11,678 nucleotides of DNA from Chloroflexi bacterium UBA4730 (GCA_002404155.1 DHJC01000040.1:1-11678), one strand, 5' to 3'. Shown: positions 1 to 5,365, counted from the stretch's first letter. Numbers and translations are program-made. Notes: generated from the sequence alone by a model not told the origin.

Positions 1-579
1 TGGAAGGTCCAATCGAACTCCTCGCGATCGCCGCGCGGACGGCGTCGAAGACCCGTTCCTCGTCCAGCCCGCTCACCTCGCGGAGCACGTCGAACTCGAA
101 TCGCTGTCCGCGAGCGGGCGGACGCGAGCCTCGAGGAAGCGATCGCGATCGGGATCGGGTACCTCGGCATCATCGGCTGTCCGGCCATCGTCGCCGCGCA
201 CCGACTCGGTGACGCTGCGGCCCTCGCCCGGTGGACAGGGGCGATCCTCGAGCACGGCGACGCTCCCTGGGCGCTGCGCACGCAACGGCCGTTCGCCCAC
301 GGCGCGCTCGCGCGGGCCGACGGCCGTAGCGAGGAGGCCGCGCGGCTCTTCGCGGAGGCTGCCGCAGAGGCGGACCGCCAGCCGCCGCTCTTCTTCTGCG
401 CGACCCTGGCCCGCCTCGCGCGAGCGGAGCTGCTCGCTCAGGCGAGCGACCTTCAGGGTGCTGCGGCAGAGGTCGAGCGCGCGAAGGCGTTCTGGCGAAA
501 GGCCACGGCGACCTGGTATCTCGCCGAGCTGGATCGCTGGGCTCGCGAACGCGGGATCCCGGCCGAAGCGCGTGCCTGA
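1..579 (+). pseudogene. Helical (TPR-like) protein, C-terminal part, left end cut by window and frame-broken
   Basis: Frame 1 is open from base 1 to the TGA at 577-579. From about base 115 it reads as a normal alanine- and leucine-rich helical protein, for example AIGIGYLGIIGCPAIVAAHR, then short amphipathic helices with RLGDAAALARW, RSEEAARLFAEAA and SDLQGAAAEVERA, ending AELDRWARERGIPAEARA. Paired helices of this kind are typical of the C-terminal TPR-like part of LuxR-type or adenylate-cyclase-type ATPase regulators, but no catalytic or DNA-binding motif is inside the window, so function is not assigned. Before about base 115 frame 1 has poor codon use (AT-rich third positions, run of arginines), while frame 2 reads DPFLVQPAHLAEHVELESLS and, before that, frame 3 reads PIELLAIAARTA. 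Together these look like one protein broken by one or two single-base shifts. The stop overlaps the start of the next gene. Confidence 0.55.
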
Positions 580-661
580 GCGCATTCCGAAGCCCGTGTC
601 CGCGTCGAAGACGGTCTTCACGAAGCCGATGCTGCCCAGCGACGCGAATCCCTCGGGCAAG
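572..661 (+). pseudogene. Acyl-CoA thioesterase (hotdog fold), N-terminal stub only
   Basis: A GTG at 572 overlaps the TGA (577-579) of the upstream gene, so the two were probably translationally coupled. The frame reads VPERIPKPVSASKTVFTKP followed by MLPSDANPSG. The segment with PSDANPSG is the well-known start of YciA/ACOT-type acyl-CoA thioesterases, which hydrolyse CoA thioesters. In intact members it is followed by an N-x-x-G-G stretch and the catalytic hotdog helix. Here the resemblance stops after about 30 residues, at about base 661. The frame stays open to 790 but runs into tRNA-like sequence and no hotdog core follows. A full-length enzyme would be roughly 130-170 residues, so this is a truncated remnant at an apparent breakpoint. 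The opposite strand is also open here, but the motif match favours the + strand. Confidence 0.45.
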
Positions 662-699
662 GAGGCGGGTCACGCGAATCCCCGCGTAAGCATTGGCTC

Positions 700-751
700 T
701 GTAGCCCGGATGGGATTCGAACCCCTGAGCCTCTTCCCCAAAGGGATGAGG
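700..751 (-). pseudogene. Degenerate tRNA 3'-end-like sequence
   Basis: On the minus strand this reads GGGGTTCGAATCCCA, a consensus T-loop (TTCGAAT) with three of five T-stem pairs clearly formed, then CCGGGCTA in the position of the 3' acceptor strand and discriminator base. Upstream of it a short stem (CCTC...GAGG, one internal mismatch, near 730-751) could correspond to the long variable arm of a Ser/Leu-type tRNA. No matching 5' acceptor strand (AGCCCGG) or anticodon arm is found upstream, so it is at best a fragment. It directly follows the thioesterase truncation. Confidence 0.25.
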
Positions 752-834
752 TCGAGAGAGGCGGCGAAGACGCAGACTTACGGAGGATGACGCGCCGGAC
801 CGACCAACCCATTCAGCTCCAGGGAGGCCGTCTC

Positions 835-915
835 ATGAACCGCAATCAGCGTCAAGAAATCGGCCGCGACGGCAAAACTGCCTGCGCAGGGCCCCGGATT
901 CTTAGCACAAATTAG
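835..915 (+). CDS. Possible 26-residue peptide ORF with Shine-Dalgarno
   Basis: ATG at 835 is preceded by AGGGAGG seven bases upstream, one of the better ribosome binding sites in the window. The frame is MNRNQRQEIGRDG then KTACAGPRILSTN and ends at TAG 913-915. The peptide is hydrophilic, has no membrane segment and resembles no family I know. It sits alone in an otherwise empty stretch, so it may equally be the remaining 5' end of a lost gene, or chance. Confidence 0.15.
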   Translation: MNRNQRQEIGRDGKTACAGPRILSTN

Positions 916-1341
916 CAGCCTCGGCGGACAGCGATTGGCGTAGAACCTGGTTCCCGAACATCCGGGACCGGAGCGTGACCGCTGCGCGCTCTCACTGATC
1001 CCAGCCGCTTAGTCGCCGACTTCCAGCGAGCGAGCGCGGCACAGGAGACTCCATTCACTTGGCTCGCATCCGAGGCCGCGGTCGTGATTCCTCGCGAGAT
1101 GCTCAGCAAATCAACGAGGGCGGGCGCGCTCCATCGTCACCCTCGTCGGCAATCACCCGGTCACCCGTGCCGCTCTACGCGGAACGCGCGCGACGGACGG
1201 CGGGGTTCTTCTGGGTCTCCGGGCTGCCCGTGCTCCGCTGCCCGGTGACCCGGACCTACGACGCATGCGAGATTGCGCGGCTGATCAAGTCGAGACCCTC
1301 GGAGATATCCCGGCCCGTAGGCGTTCGGCGCGTGGTCTGAA

Positions 1342-1368
1342 GAATCGCGCACAACGCGATTCGCGAAT
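1342..1368. promoter_or_regulatory. Hairpin and overlapping 10-bp palindrome
   Basis: GAATCGCG (1342-1349) and CGCGATTC (1355-1362) form a perfect 8-bp inverted repeat with a 5-base loop. The right arm overlaps a second perfect palindrome, ATTCGCGAAT (1359-1368), followed by TT. It lies about 260 bases upstream of the first membrane gene. It could be an operator or a transcript hairpin; no partner gene identifies it. Confidence 0.3.
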
Positions 1369-1631
1369 TTGCTCGACAACTCACGGCTGATACCGGTTGT
1401 TCGGCTCGTAGAGCAATGGTCTCGGCGGTCAATAGTCTTGAAGTGCGGCGGGCGGGTCGCACGTTTCGTAAGTGGTCCCTCATCGGCGTGGCGCGCTTTC
1501 GCTAGCCAGCGGCGAAAATCGGGCGCCACCCGGGTCATTCGGCCGCGCCCCAAGTCCGAAAGACCCTGTCGCGATTTCGCACGTAGACACAACCTCGAAA
1601 GCGCAAGACAGCGTCGTGAGAGAGGTGTTCT

Positions 1632-2045
1632 GTGACGGTGTTCGTTGGGGCCCTGATCGCGTTGCATGGTCTGATCACGCTCGCGATCGGCGGTGCCGCC
1701 GTCAGCGGAGCGCCAACGTCGTCCGAGATGAGCAAGCTGCCCGGAGTGGGTTGGTATCCGGTTCCCATGGGTGAGTCTTGGCTGCTTCGTGGCGGTGCCG
1801 CGCAGATGGGCGGTGTCCTCTGGGTGCTGGCCGGGGTCGGACTACTCCTGACCGCCGGGTCGGTCTTCGGCTTCATCCTGCCCGGGGCATGGCGACAGGT
1901 CGGCCTGGTCTCGGGAGCGGTGGGCCTCGCAGGCATCGCACTGTTCTTCCACCCCTTCTACGTCATCGCCATTGCCGCGAACGTCGCGCTCATCGCAGCC
2001 GCCATAGTGCTGGAGCCGACGACCAGGCGCGCCCTTGGCATCTAA
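1632..2045 (+). CDS. Small four-helix integral membrane protein, HG-motif family (copy 1)
   Basis: 137 residues starting at GTG 1632, chosen because GAGAGGTG lies just upstream at proper spacing; it ends TAA 2043-2045. The protein is almost wholly hydrophobic. Predicted membrane segments are about residues 3-24 (containing ALIALHGLITL), 54-80, 86-104 and 107-127. A connecting motif before helix 3, P-G-A-W-R-Q, and the helix itself (SGAVGLAGIALFF) closely resemble gene 2321-2725 (P-G-W-W-R-P, GSVAGLAGFALFW), so the two are paralogues. No enzyme motif or known transporter signature is visible; function is unknown. It is the first of a same-strand group of small membrane genes separated by intergenic gaps of about 150-280 bases, so they may be separate units rather than a tight operon. 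Confidence 0.8.
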   Translation: MTVFVGALIALHGLITLAIGGAAVSGAPTSSEMSKLPGVGWYPVPMGESWLLRGGAAQMGGVLWVLAGVGLLLTAGSVFGFILPGAWRQVGLVSGAVGLAGIALFFHPFYVIAIAANVALIAAAIVLEPTTRRALGI

Positions 2046-2074
2046 GCGACTGGCGTCCAGCAGTCGCAGCAAGT

Positions 2075-2096
2075 CTGATTCGTTCTCAGGTGACCA
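2075..2096 (+). repeat. 22-bp direct repeat, copy A
   Basis: CTGATTCGTTCTCAG (2075-2089) plus TGACCA (2091-2096), separated by one G. The same 22 bases with one change recur at 3798-3819. This copy lies 30 bases after the stop of the first membrane gene and its last base starts the ATG of the small ORF 2096-2227. Confidence 0.75.
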
Positions 2097-2227
2097 TGCG
2101 GCGTATCGACGAGATCGATGACGGGAAGATCGTCGACGTCCTTGATGAGCAGAAGCGCGACCAGATCGAGATCTGTCCGATTCCGACCACGCCGCCGATC
2201 ACGCAGTGCTTCGTCGCGTCGTGCTGA
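2096..2227 (+). CDS. Small acidic ORF with a cysteine/threonine-rich tail, uncertain
   Basis: ATG 2096 (or in-frame GTG 2090) to TGA 2225-2227, 43 residues from the ATG. The first part is charged (MRRIDEIDDGKIVDVLDEQ then KRDQIEI). The last 17 residues are CPIPTTPPITQCFVASC, with three cysteines, prolines and hydroxyl residues. Third codon positions are strongly G/C, as in the real genes here, but the complementary strand over the same bases also reads well (ALLLIKDVDDLPVIDLVD), so the coding strand is not certain. The ribosome binding site is weak. An acidic leader followed by a Cys/Thr/Ser tail is the general look of a ribosomally made, modified peptide precursor, but no modifying enzyme is nearby, so this is only a resemblance. 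Confidence 0.25.
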   Translation: MRRIDEIDDGKIVDVLDEQKRDQIEICPIPTTPPITQCFVASC

Positions 2228-2320
2228 ACGACCCGCGTATTTCAGGTCCTTGGCCCCTAGCGGCCCTTCCCGCACGAAAACGATGATTGAGCCTGGAGAT
2301 CGTCGAAGGGAATACGGCTA

Positions 2321-2725
2321 ATGCCCGGCTGGATTCGGTTTGTGATCGCCTTCGTGGTTCTTTGCCACGGGATGGCGTACCTCCCGTACGGCCTCGCGCC
2401 TGGTCAGGTCGTGACGGAATGGAAGGGAGTCTCCCAACTCTTCGGCGGTGCCCTCACCTTTGATAGGACACACGTCGCAGTTCAAGTTTCATTCGGCAGC
2501 GCTGTTGTCGCCCTCCTCGCCTGCGCCCTCGCGATCGCCCTTGCACCTCTGGTTCCGGGTTGGTGGAGACCGCTCGCTGTCGTTGGCTCGGTTGCCGGCC
2601 TTGCCGGGTTCGCACTCTTCTGGGATGGACAGGGCCAGCTCCTGGTTCAAGAGGGAGTGATCGGAGTTGCGCGCAGCCTGACTCTGCTCATAGTCGCGAT
2701 CGCGTTTCCAAGCGTCGTCCGTTGA
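2321..2725 (+). CDS. Small four-helix integral membrane protein, HG-motif family (copy 2)
   Basis: 134 residues from ATG 2321, with GAAGGGA about 10 bases upstream, to TGA 2723-2725. Membrane segments lie at about residues 5-25 (FVIAFVVLCHGMAYLPYGL), 52-76, 82-101 and 113-131. The first helix carries the same His-Gly pair as copy 1. The loop P-G-W-W-R-P leads into VVGSVAGLAGFALFWDG, matching copy 1 in position and sequence. A short polar loop between helices 1 and 2 (VVTEWKGVSQLFGGALTFDR) may face the outside. It has no recognised catalytic residues. Similarity to DoxX/DUF-type four-helix proteins is only in general architecture. It belongs to the membrane gene group 1632-3680. Confidence 0.8.
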   Translation: MPGWIRFVIAFVVLCHGMAYLPYGLAPGQVVTEWKGVSQLFGGALTFDRTHVAVQVSFGSAVVALLACALAIALAPLVPGWWRPLAVVGSVAGLAGFALFWDGQGQLLVQEGVIGVARSLTLLIVAIAFPSVVR

Positions 2726-2869
2726 GGTTGTCAGAATGGCGGCCGCGCCAGCTCAACTCATGCAGCCTATCCATTCGGCAGCGTTCGCCGTGTCGGCCAG
2801 TTGCCGTGGCCTCCTCCTGCGGATGGTGCGCACACGTTCTCGAGTGGCTGCTCACATAGCGTGCCTGCG

Positions 2870-3343
2870 ATGAAGGGAGAGAATCAGATCGCGGACAAGA
2901 GTCCTCGAGCCAGGGTCAATGCCGCAAGACTCGTTGCTGCCACCTTCGGGGTTCTGAGCGGATTCGGAGGCATCGTCCACGGTCTTGGCGAGGCCGTCCA
3001 AGGTAACGTGGCGCCAAGCGGGATCATCATCAACTCTTGGACTGAGGGGCCGATTGCGAAGTACATGGGTGGTGAGCCTGGGATGACCGTCGTCCCCAAC
3101 CTTCTGGCAACGGGGCTTCTCACCATCGTCGTGTCTCTCGCGCTCATGGTGTGGTCGGCTGCGTTCGTGCAGAAGAGGAATGGCGGACGAGCCCAGATTC
3201 TTCTCTCCATCACGATGCTGCTTGTGGGCGGCGGTTTTGGTCCTCCGATCATCGGGATCCTCGCTGGCGTAGCTGGTCTCGGGATCGCGTCGCCGCAGAC
3301 GTGGTGTCGAGCACACCTTCCGGCGGTAGCAGGGCGTCCTTAG
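2870..3343 (+). CDS. Multi-helix membrane protein with HGLGE motif, 5' part of a frameshift-split gene
   Basis: From ATG 2870 (in-frame GTG 2861 is an alternative; neither has a clear ribosome binding site) to a TAG at 3341-3343, 157 residues. A charged N-terminus of about 18 residues is followed by membrane segments at about 20-40 (FGVLSGFGGIVHGLGEAVQG), 75-100 and 110-140 (SITMLLVGGGFGPPIIGILA). A polar loop (NSWTEGPIAKYMGGEPG) sits between the first two. The reading loses sense after SPQTWCRAHLPAV and stops, while another frame picks up from about 3330 with VLSQLWPWVFGVCLVNTSF and continues to 3578. The two pieces together would give a protein of about 235 residues with five or more helices. 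Function is unknown. It shares the His-Gly pair in helix 1 with its neighbours but is otherwise a different, longer type. Confidence 0.7.
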   Translation: MKGENQIADKSPRARVNAARLVAATFGVLSGFGGIVHGLGEAVQGNVAPSGIIINSWTEGPIAKYMGGEPGMTVVPNLLATGLLTIVVSLALMVWSAAFVQKRNGGRAQILLSITMLLVGGGFGPPIIGILAGVAGLGIASPQTWCRAHLPAVAGRP

Positions 3344-3377
3344 TCAACTGTGGCCATGGGTCTTTGGAGTCTGCCTT

Positions 3378-3578
3378 GTGAACACCTCGTTCCTGGTCGT
3401 TGGCTCGTTCATCCTGGTATATACGGTTGACCTGAACAACCCTGACTTGTTCCTAGGTAGCTTCTTCCTCGCGGTTGTTCTCCTTCTGGTGACCGTCATT
3501 GCGGGGGTCGCCTGGGACACCGCGACTACGAGCGCTGCCCGCGTCAGCGGTCACGCCGACTGGAATGCCTCTGCGTAA
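3378..3578 (+). CDS. 3' part of the frameshift-split membrane protein
   Basis: Open from 3330 in frame 3; the first possible start is GTG 3378, giving 66 residues to TAA 3576-3578. It has two membrane segments, TSFLVVGSFILVYTV and LFLGSFFLAVVLLLVTVIAG, and a polar tail (AARVSGHADWNASA). Upstream of the GTG the same frame reads VLSQLWPWVFGVCL, a continuous hydrophobic helix with no start codon, and there is no ribosome binding site before the GTG. This is therefore most simply the C-terminal third of the gene beginning at 2870, displaced by one base somewhere in about 3310-3340. A separately translated small protein is possible but less likely. Confidence 0.6.
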   Translation: MNTSFLVVGSFILVYTVDLNNPDLFLGSFFLAVVLLLVTVIAGVAWDTATTSAARVSGHADWNASA

Positions 3579-3590
3579 CCTGCGCCGCAC

Positions 3591-3680
3591 ATGACGATAG
3601 ACAACTTGCGCTTCCTTATCGGCGGCGCACGGGTCCTTCACGGGCTGGGCCGTGTACGCAGTCGTCGGACCACAATCTGA
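3591..3680 (+). pseudogene. N-terminal stub of a further HG-motif membrane protein
   Basis: ATG 3591 to TGA 3678-3680, only 29 residues. It begins MTIDNLRFLIGGARVLHGLG and then becomes RVRSRRTTI. The front matches the first helix of its neighbours (IRFVIAFVVLCHGMAY at 2321, GGIVHGLGEAVQG at 2870), so it looks like the remains of another family member that lost its body after helix 1. It starts 12 bases after the stop of the preceding gene. Nothing further downstream continues the protein in any frame that I can see. Confidence 0.4.
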
Positions 3681-3797
3681 CAACAACGGGGCGGAACTCA
3701 TGCGGATCGCCTGGGACGGACCAACACGAAGTCGGCCGGAAATGAACGCATCGCGATCCACCGACACGGTCCGGCGGGAGCTAAGAACTCCGACCGA

Positions 3798-3819
3798 CTG
3801 ATTCGTTCTCAGTTGACCA
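3798..3819 (+). repeat. 22-bp direct repeat, copy B
   Basis: Same 15 + 6 bases as at 2075-2096, with T in place of G at 3813. It lies directly upstream of the tRNA-like 3' half, where a D-arm would be expected; CTCAGTTGACCAG resembles the D-loop sequence CTCAGTTGG. Confidence 0.75.
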
Positions 3820-3867
3820 GTGGCCTGAAGAACCATGTGTCGCCGGTTCAAGTCCGGCCCTCGGCAC
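3820..3867 (+). pseudogene. tRNA-Phe-like 3' half (GAA anticodon), no 5' acceptor strand
   Basis: Read as a tRNA, the anticodon stem is GTGGC (3820-3824) against ACCAT (3832-3836) with one mismatch and one G-T, the loop is CTGAAGA with GAA at 3827-3829 and T at position 33. The variable loop is GTGTC, the T-arm is perfect (GCCGG TTCAAGT CCGGC, 3842-3858), the acceptor 3' strand is CCTCGGC (3859-3865) and the discriminator A. The 5' strand would have to be GCCGAGG about 26 bases before 3820. It is not there (CCGACTG at 3794-3800), and the D-arm is only vaguely present. CCA is not encoded. This is most likely a broken tRNA or an attachment-site remnant of one. Confidence 0.4.
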
Positions 3868-3983
3868 AGATCAAGTTTCCTACCACCTAGCGAACATGTG
3901 AAAGGCATGCGTCCGCGCTGACCCAGCGAGGGACGTGAACCAATGCGCGTAGATGCGGAACATGGCGGTTGCTAACGGCTTCG

Positions 3984-4118
3984 TTACCGTGTCGAGGAAT
4001 CGCTCCCTCGTCCCGGCTCACGCCTGATGCGGGCCGCGACCGCGCCGCCCGCAGCGCCCATCAGAGCGGCATCCAAGCCGAAGACGACGAGGACCAGAAC
4101 AATCTCAACGATGTTCAT
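3984..4118 (-). CDS. Possible 44-residue single-helix membrane peptide
   Basis: ATG at 4118-4116 to TAA at 3986-3984. It reads MNIVEIVLVLVVFGLDAALM, then GAAGGAVAARIRREPGRG and a short polar tail. One clear membrane helix (residues 3-30) is followed by arginines, in keeping with a small membrane protein with a cytoplasmic C-terminus. Third positions are moderately G/C-rich. No clear ribosome binding site precedes it, and it overlaps the opposite small ORF 4111-4182 by eight bases. No family is recognised. Confidence 0.3.
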   Translation of the reverse strand: MNIVEIVLVLVVFGLDAALMGAAGGAVAARIRREPGRGSDSSTR

Positions 4119-4182
4119 GTCGATGCTGAAGTGGGCCTTCTTCATCGTGGGCGGCGGGATCCTAATGGTGCTGGCGGGTTAG
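4111..4182 (+). CDS. Possible 23-residue hydrophobic peptide
   Basis: ATG 4111 (or 4117 or 4126) to TAG 4180-4182. From 4126 it reads MLKWAFFIVGGGILMVLAG, a single membrane helix reminiscent of the beginning of DUF1328-type small membrane proteins (which start MLxWA), but stopping after one helix. There is no ribosome binding site. It shares its first eight bases head-to-head with the minus-strand ORF 3984-4118; at most one of them is likely real. Confidence 0.2.
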   Translation: MFMSMLKWAFFIVGGGILMVLAG

Positions 4183-4403
4183 AAGGAGCAAAGATCGCCG
4201 GCCTGACCGGACTTGGGACTGCAATTGCAGACTGCTCCTGCGTATCTGCTCGGCGTAGAGCTACGCGGGACCCGTGTAGCGATCCTCGCGCTGGCGTCTT
4301 TGGGGAGGTCTTACTCCTCATTCATGTGAACAACTGCGCGCGGTACCGCCGACTGCGCACGTCCTCGTCGGACGCGGCGGTGGCGGTCGCCGCTGCAGGA
4401 GGG
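4183..4403. other. Gap with decayed coding-like pieces
   Basis: No intact gene. Short + strand stretches read like membrane or helical protein fragments in different frames: KIAGLTGLGTAIAD (about 4190-4232) and PAYLLGVELRGTRVAILALA (about 4236-4295). This suggests a decayed gene, but the pieces are too short to name. A 12-bp palindrome CTGCAATTGCAG lies at 4219-4230. Confidence 0.25.
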
Positions 4404-4706
4404 TCATCGCATACCCCAGGGAGGCGGTGGCCCCGGGTGATACTGCTCGCGGGGCCCGACGCGGGTTGCCGTCGCGTGCTCGTGAGGGCCCTCGATCGTG
4501 ACCTTGATGCGCACCGGTGACCCGACGAGCCCTTCGAGATGGTGGGGCTGGACGCCCGACGCCTCGAGCAGCGTGAACACGATGCGCTCGCCTTGATCGG
4601 TCTCGAAGCGGAAGACCTCGCCGTCCAGGTCGATGAGCCTGCCCGTCAGCGTCTCAGCCACGAGGGTCACACTTTCGCGGGCGACCGCTCGTGACCGTGA
4701 TCTCAC
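4404..4706 (-). CDS. Small soluble beta-rich protein, unknown function
   Basis: Up to 100 residues from GTG 4706; a second GTG 12 codons in (VTLVAETLTGRL) is an equally good start, and neither has a strong ribosome binding site. The core alternates short strands, as in TLTGRLIDLDGEVFRFET, ERIVFTLLEASGV and SPVRIKVTIEGPHEHATA. The pattern suggests a small beta-barrel or OB-like fold rather than an enzyme. A Pro/Gly-rich tail (YHPGPPPPWGMR) ends the protein. Third codon positions are almost all G/C, a good sign of a real gene despite the empty surroundings. No cysteines or membrane segment are present. It has no close partner gene: the next minus-strand gene upstream is 440 bases away beyond a strong hairpin. 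Confidence 0.55.
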   Translation of the reverse strand: MRSRSRAVARESVTLVAETLTGRLIDLDGEVFRFETDQGERIVFTLLEASGVQPHHLEGLVGSPVRIKVTIEGPHEHATATRVGPREQYHPGPPPPWGMR

Positions 4707-5071
4707 CAGAGGACCGCCCTCGGTGCTGTGGCGCAGGCGAGCGGCCGGGCCTGACTTTATCGAGCGAGATGCGCCCGGTCAGCATCGTAGCGAGTTTCGT
4801 CGGCCACGTTCGTTCCACCTTCTCACAGAAAACTCCCAGGTGCTGCACGCTCTACGTCCTATCTCCACGGCGCGCTACCCAGACCACTCGCGTCAAAGTC
4901 CTGGGACGCTTCTCTGACGCGCGTTCCGGTCGATTCGACGGCCGGGCGATATGGAGCTACGAACTCACCGTTTCGCGCTGAGCCCGATAGACGCCAGTAC
5001 TCGCAAAGCGTCCACGGAAATAGGTCAACGCGATGCCACACCCCCCACTAACGGAATCGCTCCGAGATGAC
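4707..5071. other. Stretch without a recognisable gene
   Basis: Open frames here (for example on + from 4691 to 4981) are rich in Arg, Ser and Thr and lack domain features. I see nothing supportable before the hairpin at 5072. Confidence 0.4.
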
Positions 5072-5106
5072 GAGCGGAATGCCCCTCAGAGAGGGGCATT
5101 CCGCTC
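5072..5106. terminator. Perfect 16-bp hairpin, probable terminator
   Basis: GAGCGGAATGCCCCTC (5072-5087), a 3-base loop AGA, then the exact reverse complement (5091-5106). It lies 40 bases after the stop of the minus-strand small membrane gene 5146-5298, the natural place for a terminator. There is no T-run on either side, so it would be a U-less (I-shaped) terminator as reported for high-GC actinobacteria, or an mRNA-stabilising 3' stem. Confidence 0.65.
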
Positions 5107-5145
5107 TCGACTGATCAGGTTCTGAGGCAGGGCCGAGGCCTGATG

Positions 5146-5298
5146 TCAGAGCAGGATCGCGAGGGCGAGCAGCACGATGAGCCAGTACGCGAGACCGCTG
5201 ATGCCGGTGATGATGTTGAGCGCCGCGAGGACTGCGACGACGCCCGCGATGGCCGCCAGCATCCAGCCGATGCCTGGTGCGTTGTAGGGACGGTTCAT
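5146..5298 (-). CDS. 50-residue two-helix membrane protein
   Basis: ATG at 5298-5296 is chosen over a longer frame because GGAGGAGGT ends seven bases upstream, the strongest ribosome binding site in the window; it ends TGA 5148-5146. A short polar start (MNRPYNAPGIGW) leads to two hydrophobic helices, about residues 12-29 (MLAAIAGVVAVLAALNII) and 33-50 (ISGLAYWLIVLLALAILL), joined by a tight TG turn. The protein ends inside the second helix. Size and layout recall DUF3096-like and other tiny membrane proteins of unknown role, but I cannot assign it to a family. It is single-gene in context, with a possible leader hairpin upstream (5339-5365) and a strong hairpin downstream, so it is probably an independent and well-expressed unit. 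Confidence 0.7.
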   Translation of the reverse strand: MNRPYNAPGIGWMLAAIAGVVAVLAALNIITGISGLAYWLIVLLALAILL

Positions 5299-5338
5299 GG
5301 TTCGACCTCCTCCCTCTCCGTCGTCGATGACCACGCCT

Positions 5339-5365
5339 TCGAGCCCCCTCCCCGGTCGGGCTCGA
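5339..5365. promoter_or_regulatory. Inverted repeat in the leader of the 50-residue membrane gene
   Basis: TCGAGCCC (5339-5346) and GGGCTCGA (5358-5365) are perfect 8-base complements around an 11-base loop. They lie 41-67 bases before the ATG at 5298 on the minus strand, outside the ribosome binding site. It could be a leader stem or an operator. Confidence 0.3.

Larger units (their letters stand above)
662..1631. other. Long stretch without a recognisable gene
   Basis: About 970 bases between the thioesterase stub and the first membrane gene. Several ORFs of 60-170 codons exist on both strands, but they are arginine/serine-rich and mutually overlapping, as expected of random open frames in high-GC DNA. 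What can be pointed to is a tRNA-3'-end-like piece (700-751), a 26-codon ORF with a good ribosome binding site (835-915) and a hairpin plus palindrome (1342-1368). Confidence 0.5.

Noticed and set aside
73..673. Minus-strand ORFs opposite the left-edge gene, including a locally convincing stretch FASLGSIGFVKTVFDADTG
   Set aside because: The + strand has a motif match (PSDANPSG) and a proper helical protein; the minus frames continue as antisense text.
3453..3908. 151-codon minus-strand ORF
   Set aside because: Its text (DLNRRHMVLQAT and so on) is the known look of a translated tRNA-like sequence read backwards, plus antisense of the membrane gene.
4219..4230. 12-bp palindrome CTGCAATTGCAG
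   Set aside because: A few such palindromes are expected by chance in 11.7 kb, and no gene start is close by.
4253..4266. 6-bp arms GCGTAG/CTACGC with a two-base centre
   Set aside because: Too short and loop too small to be meaningful.
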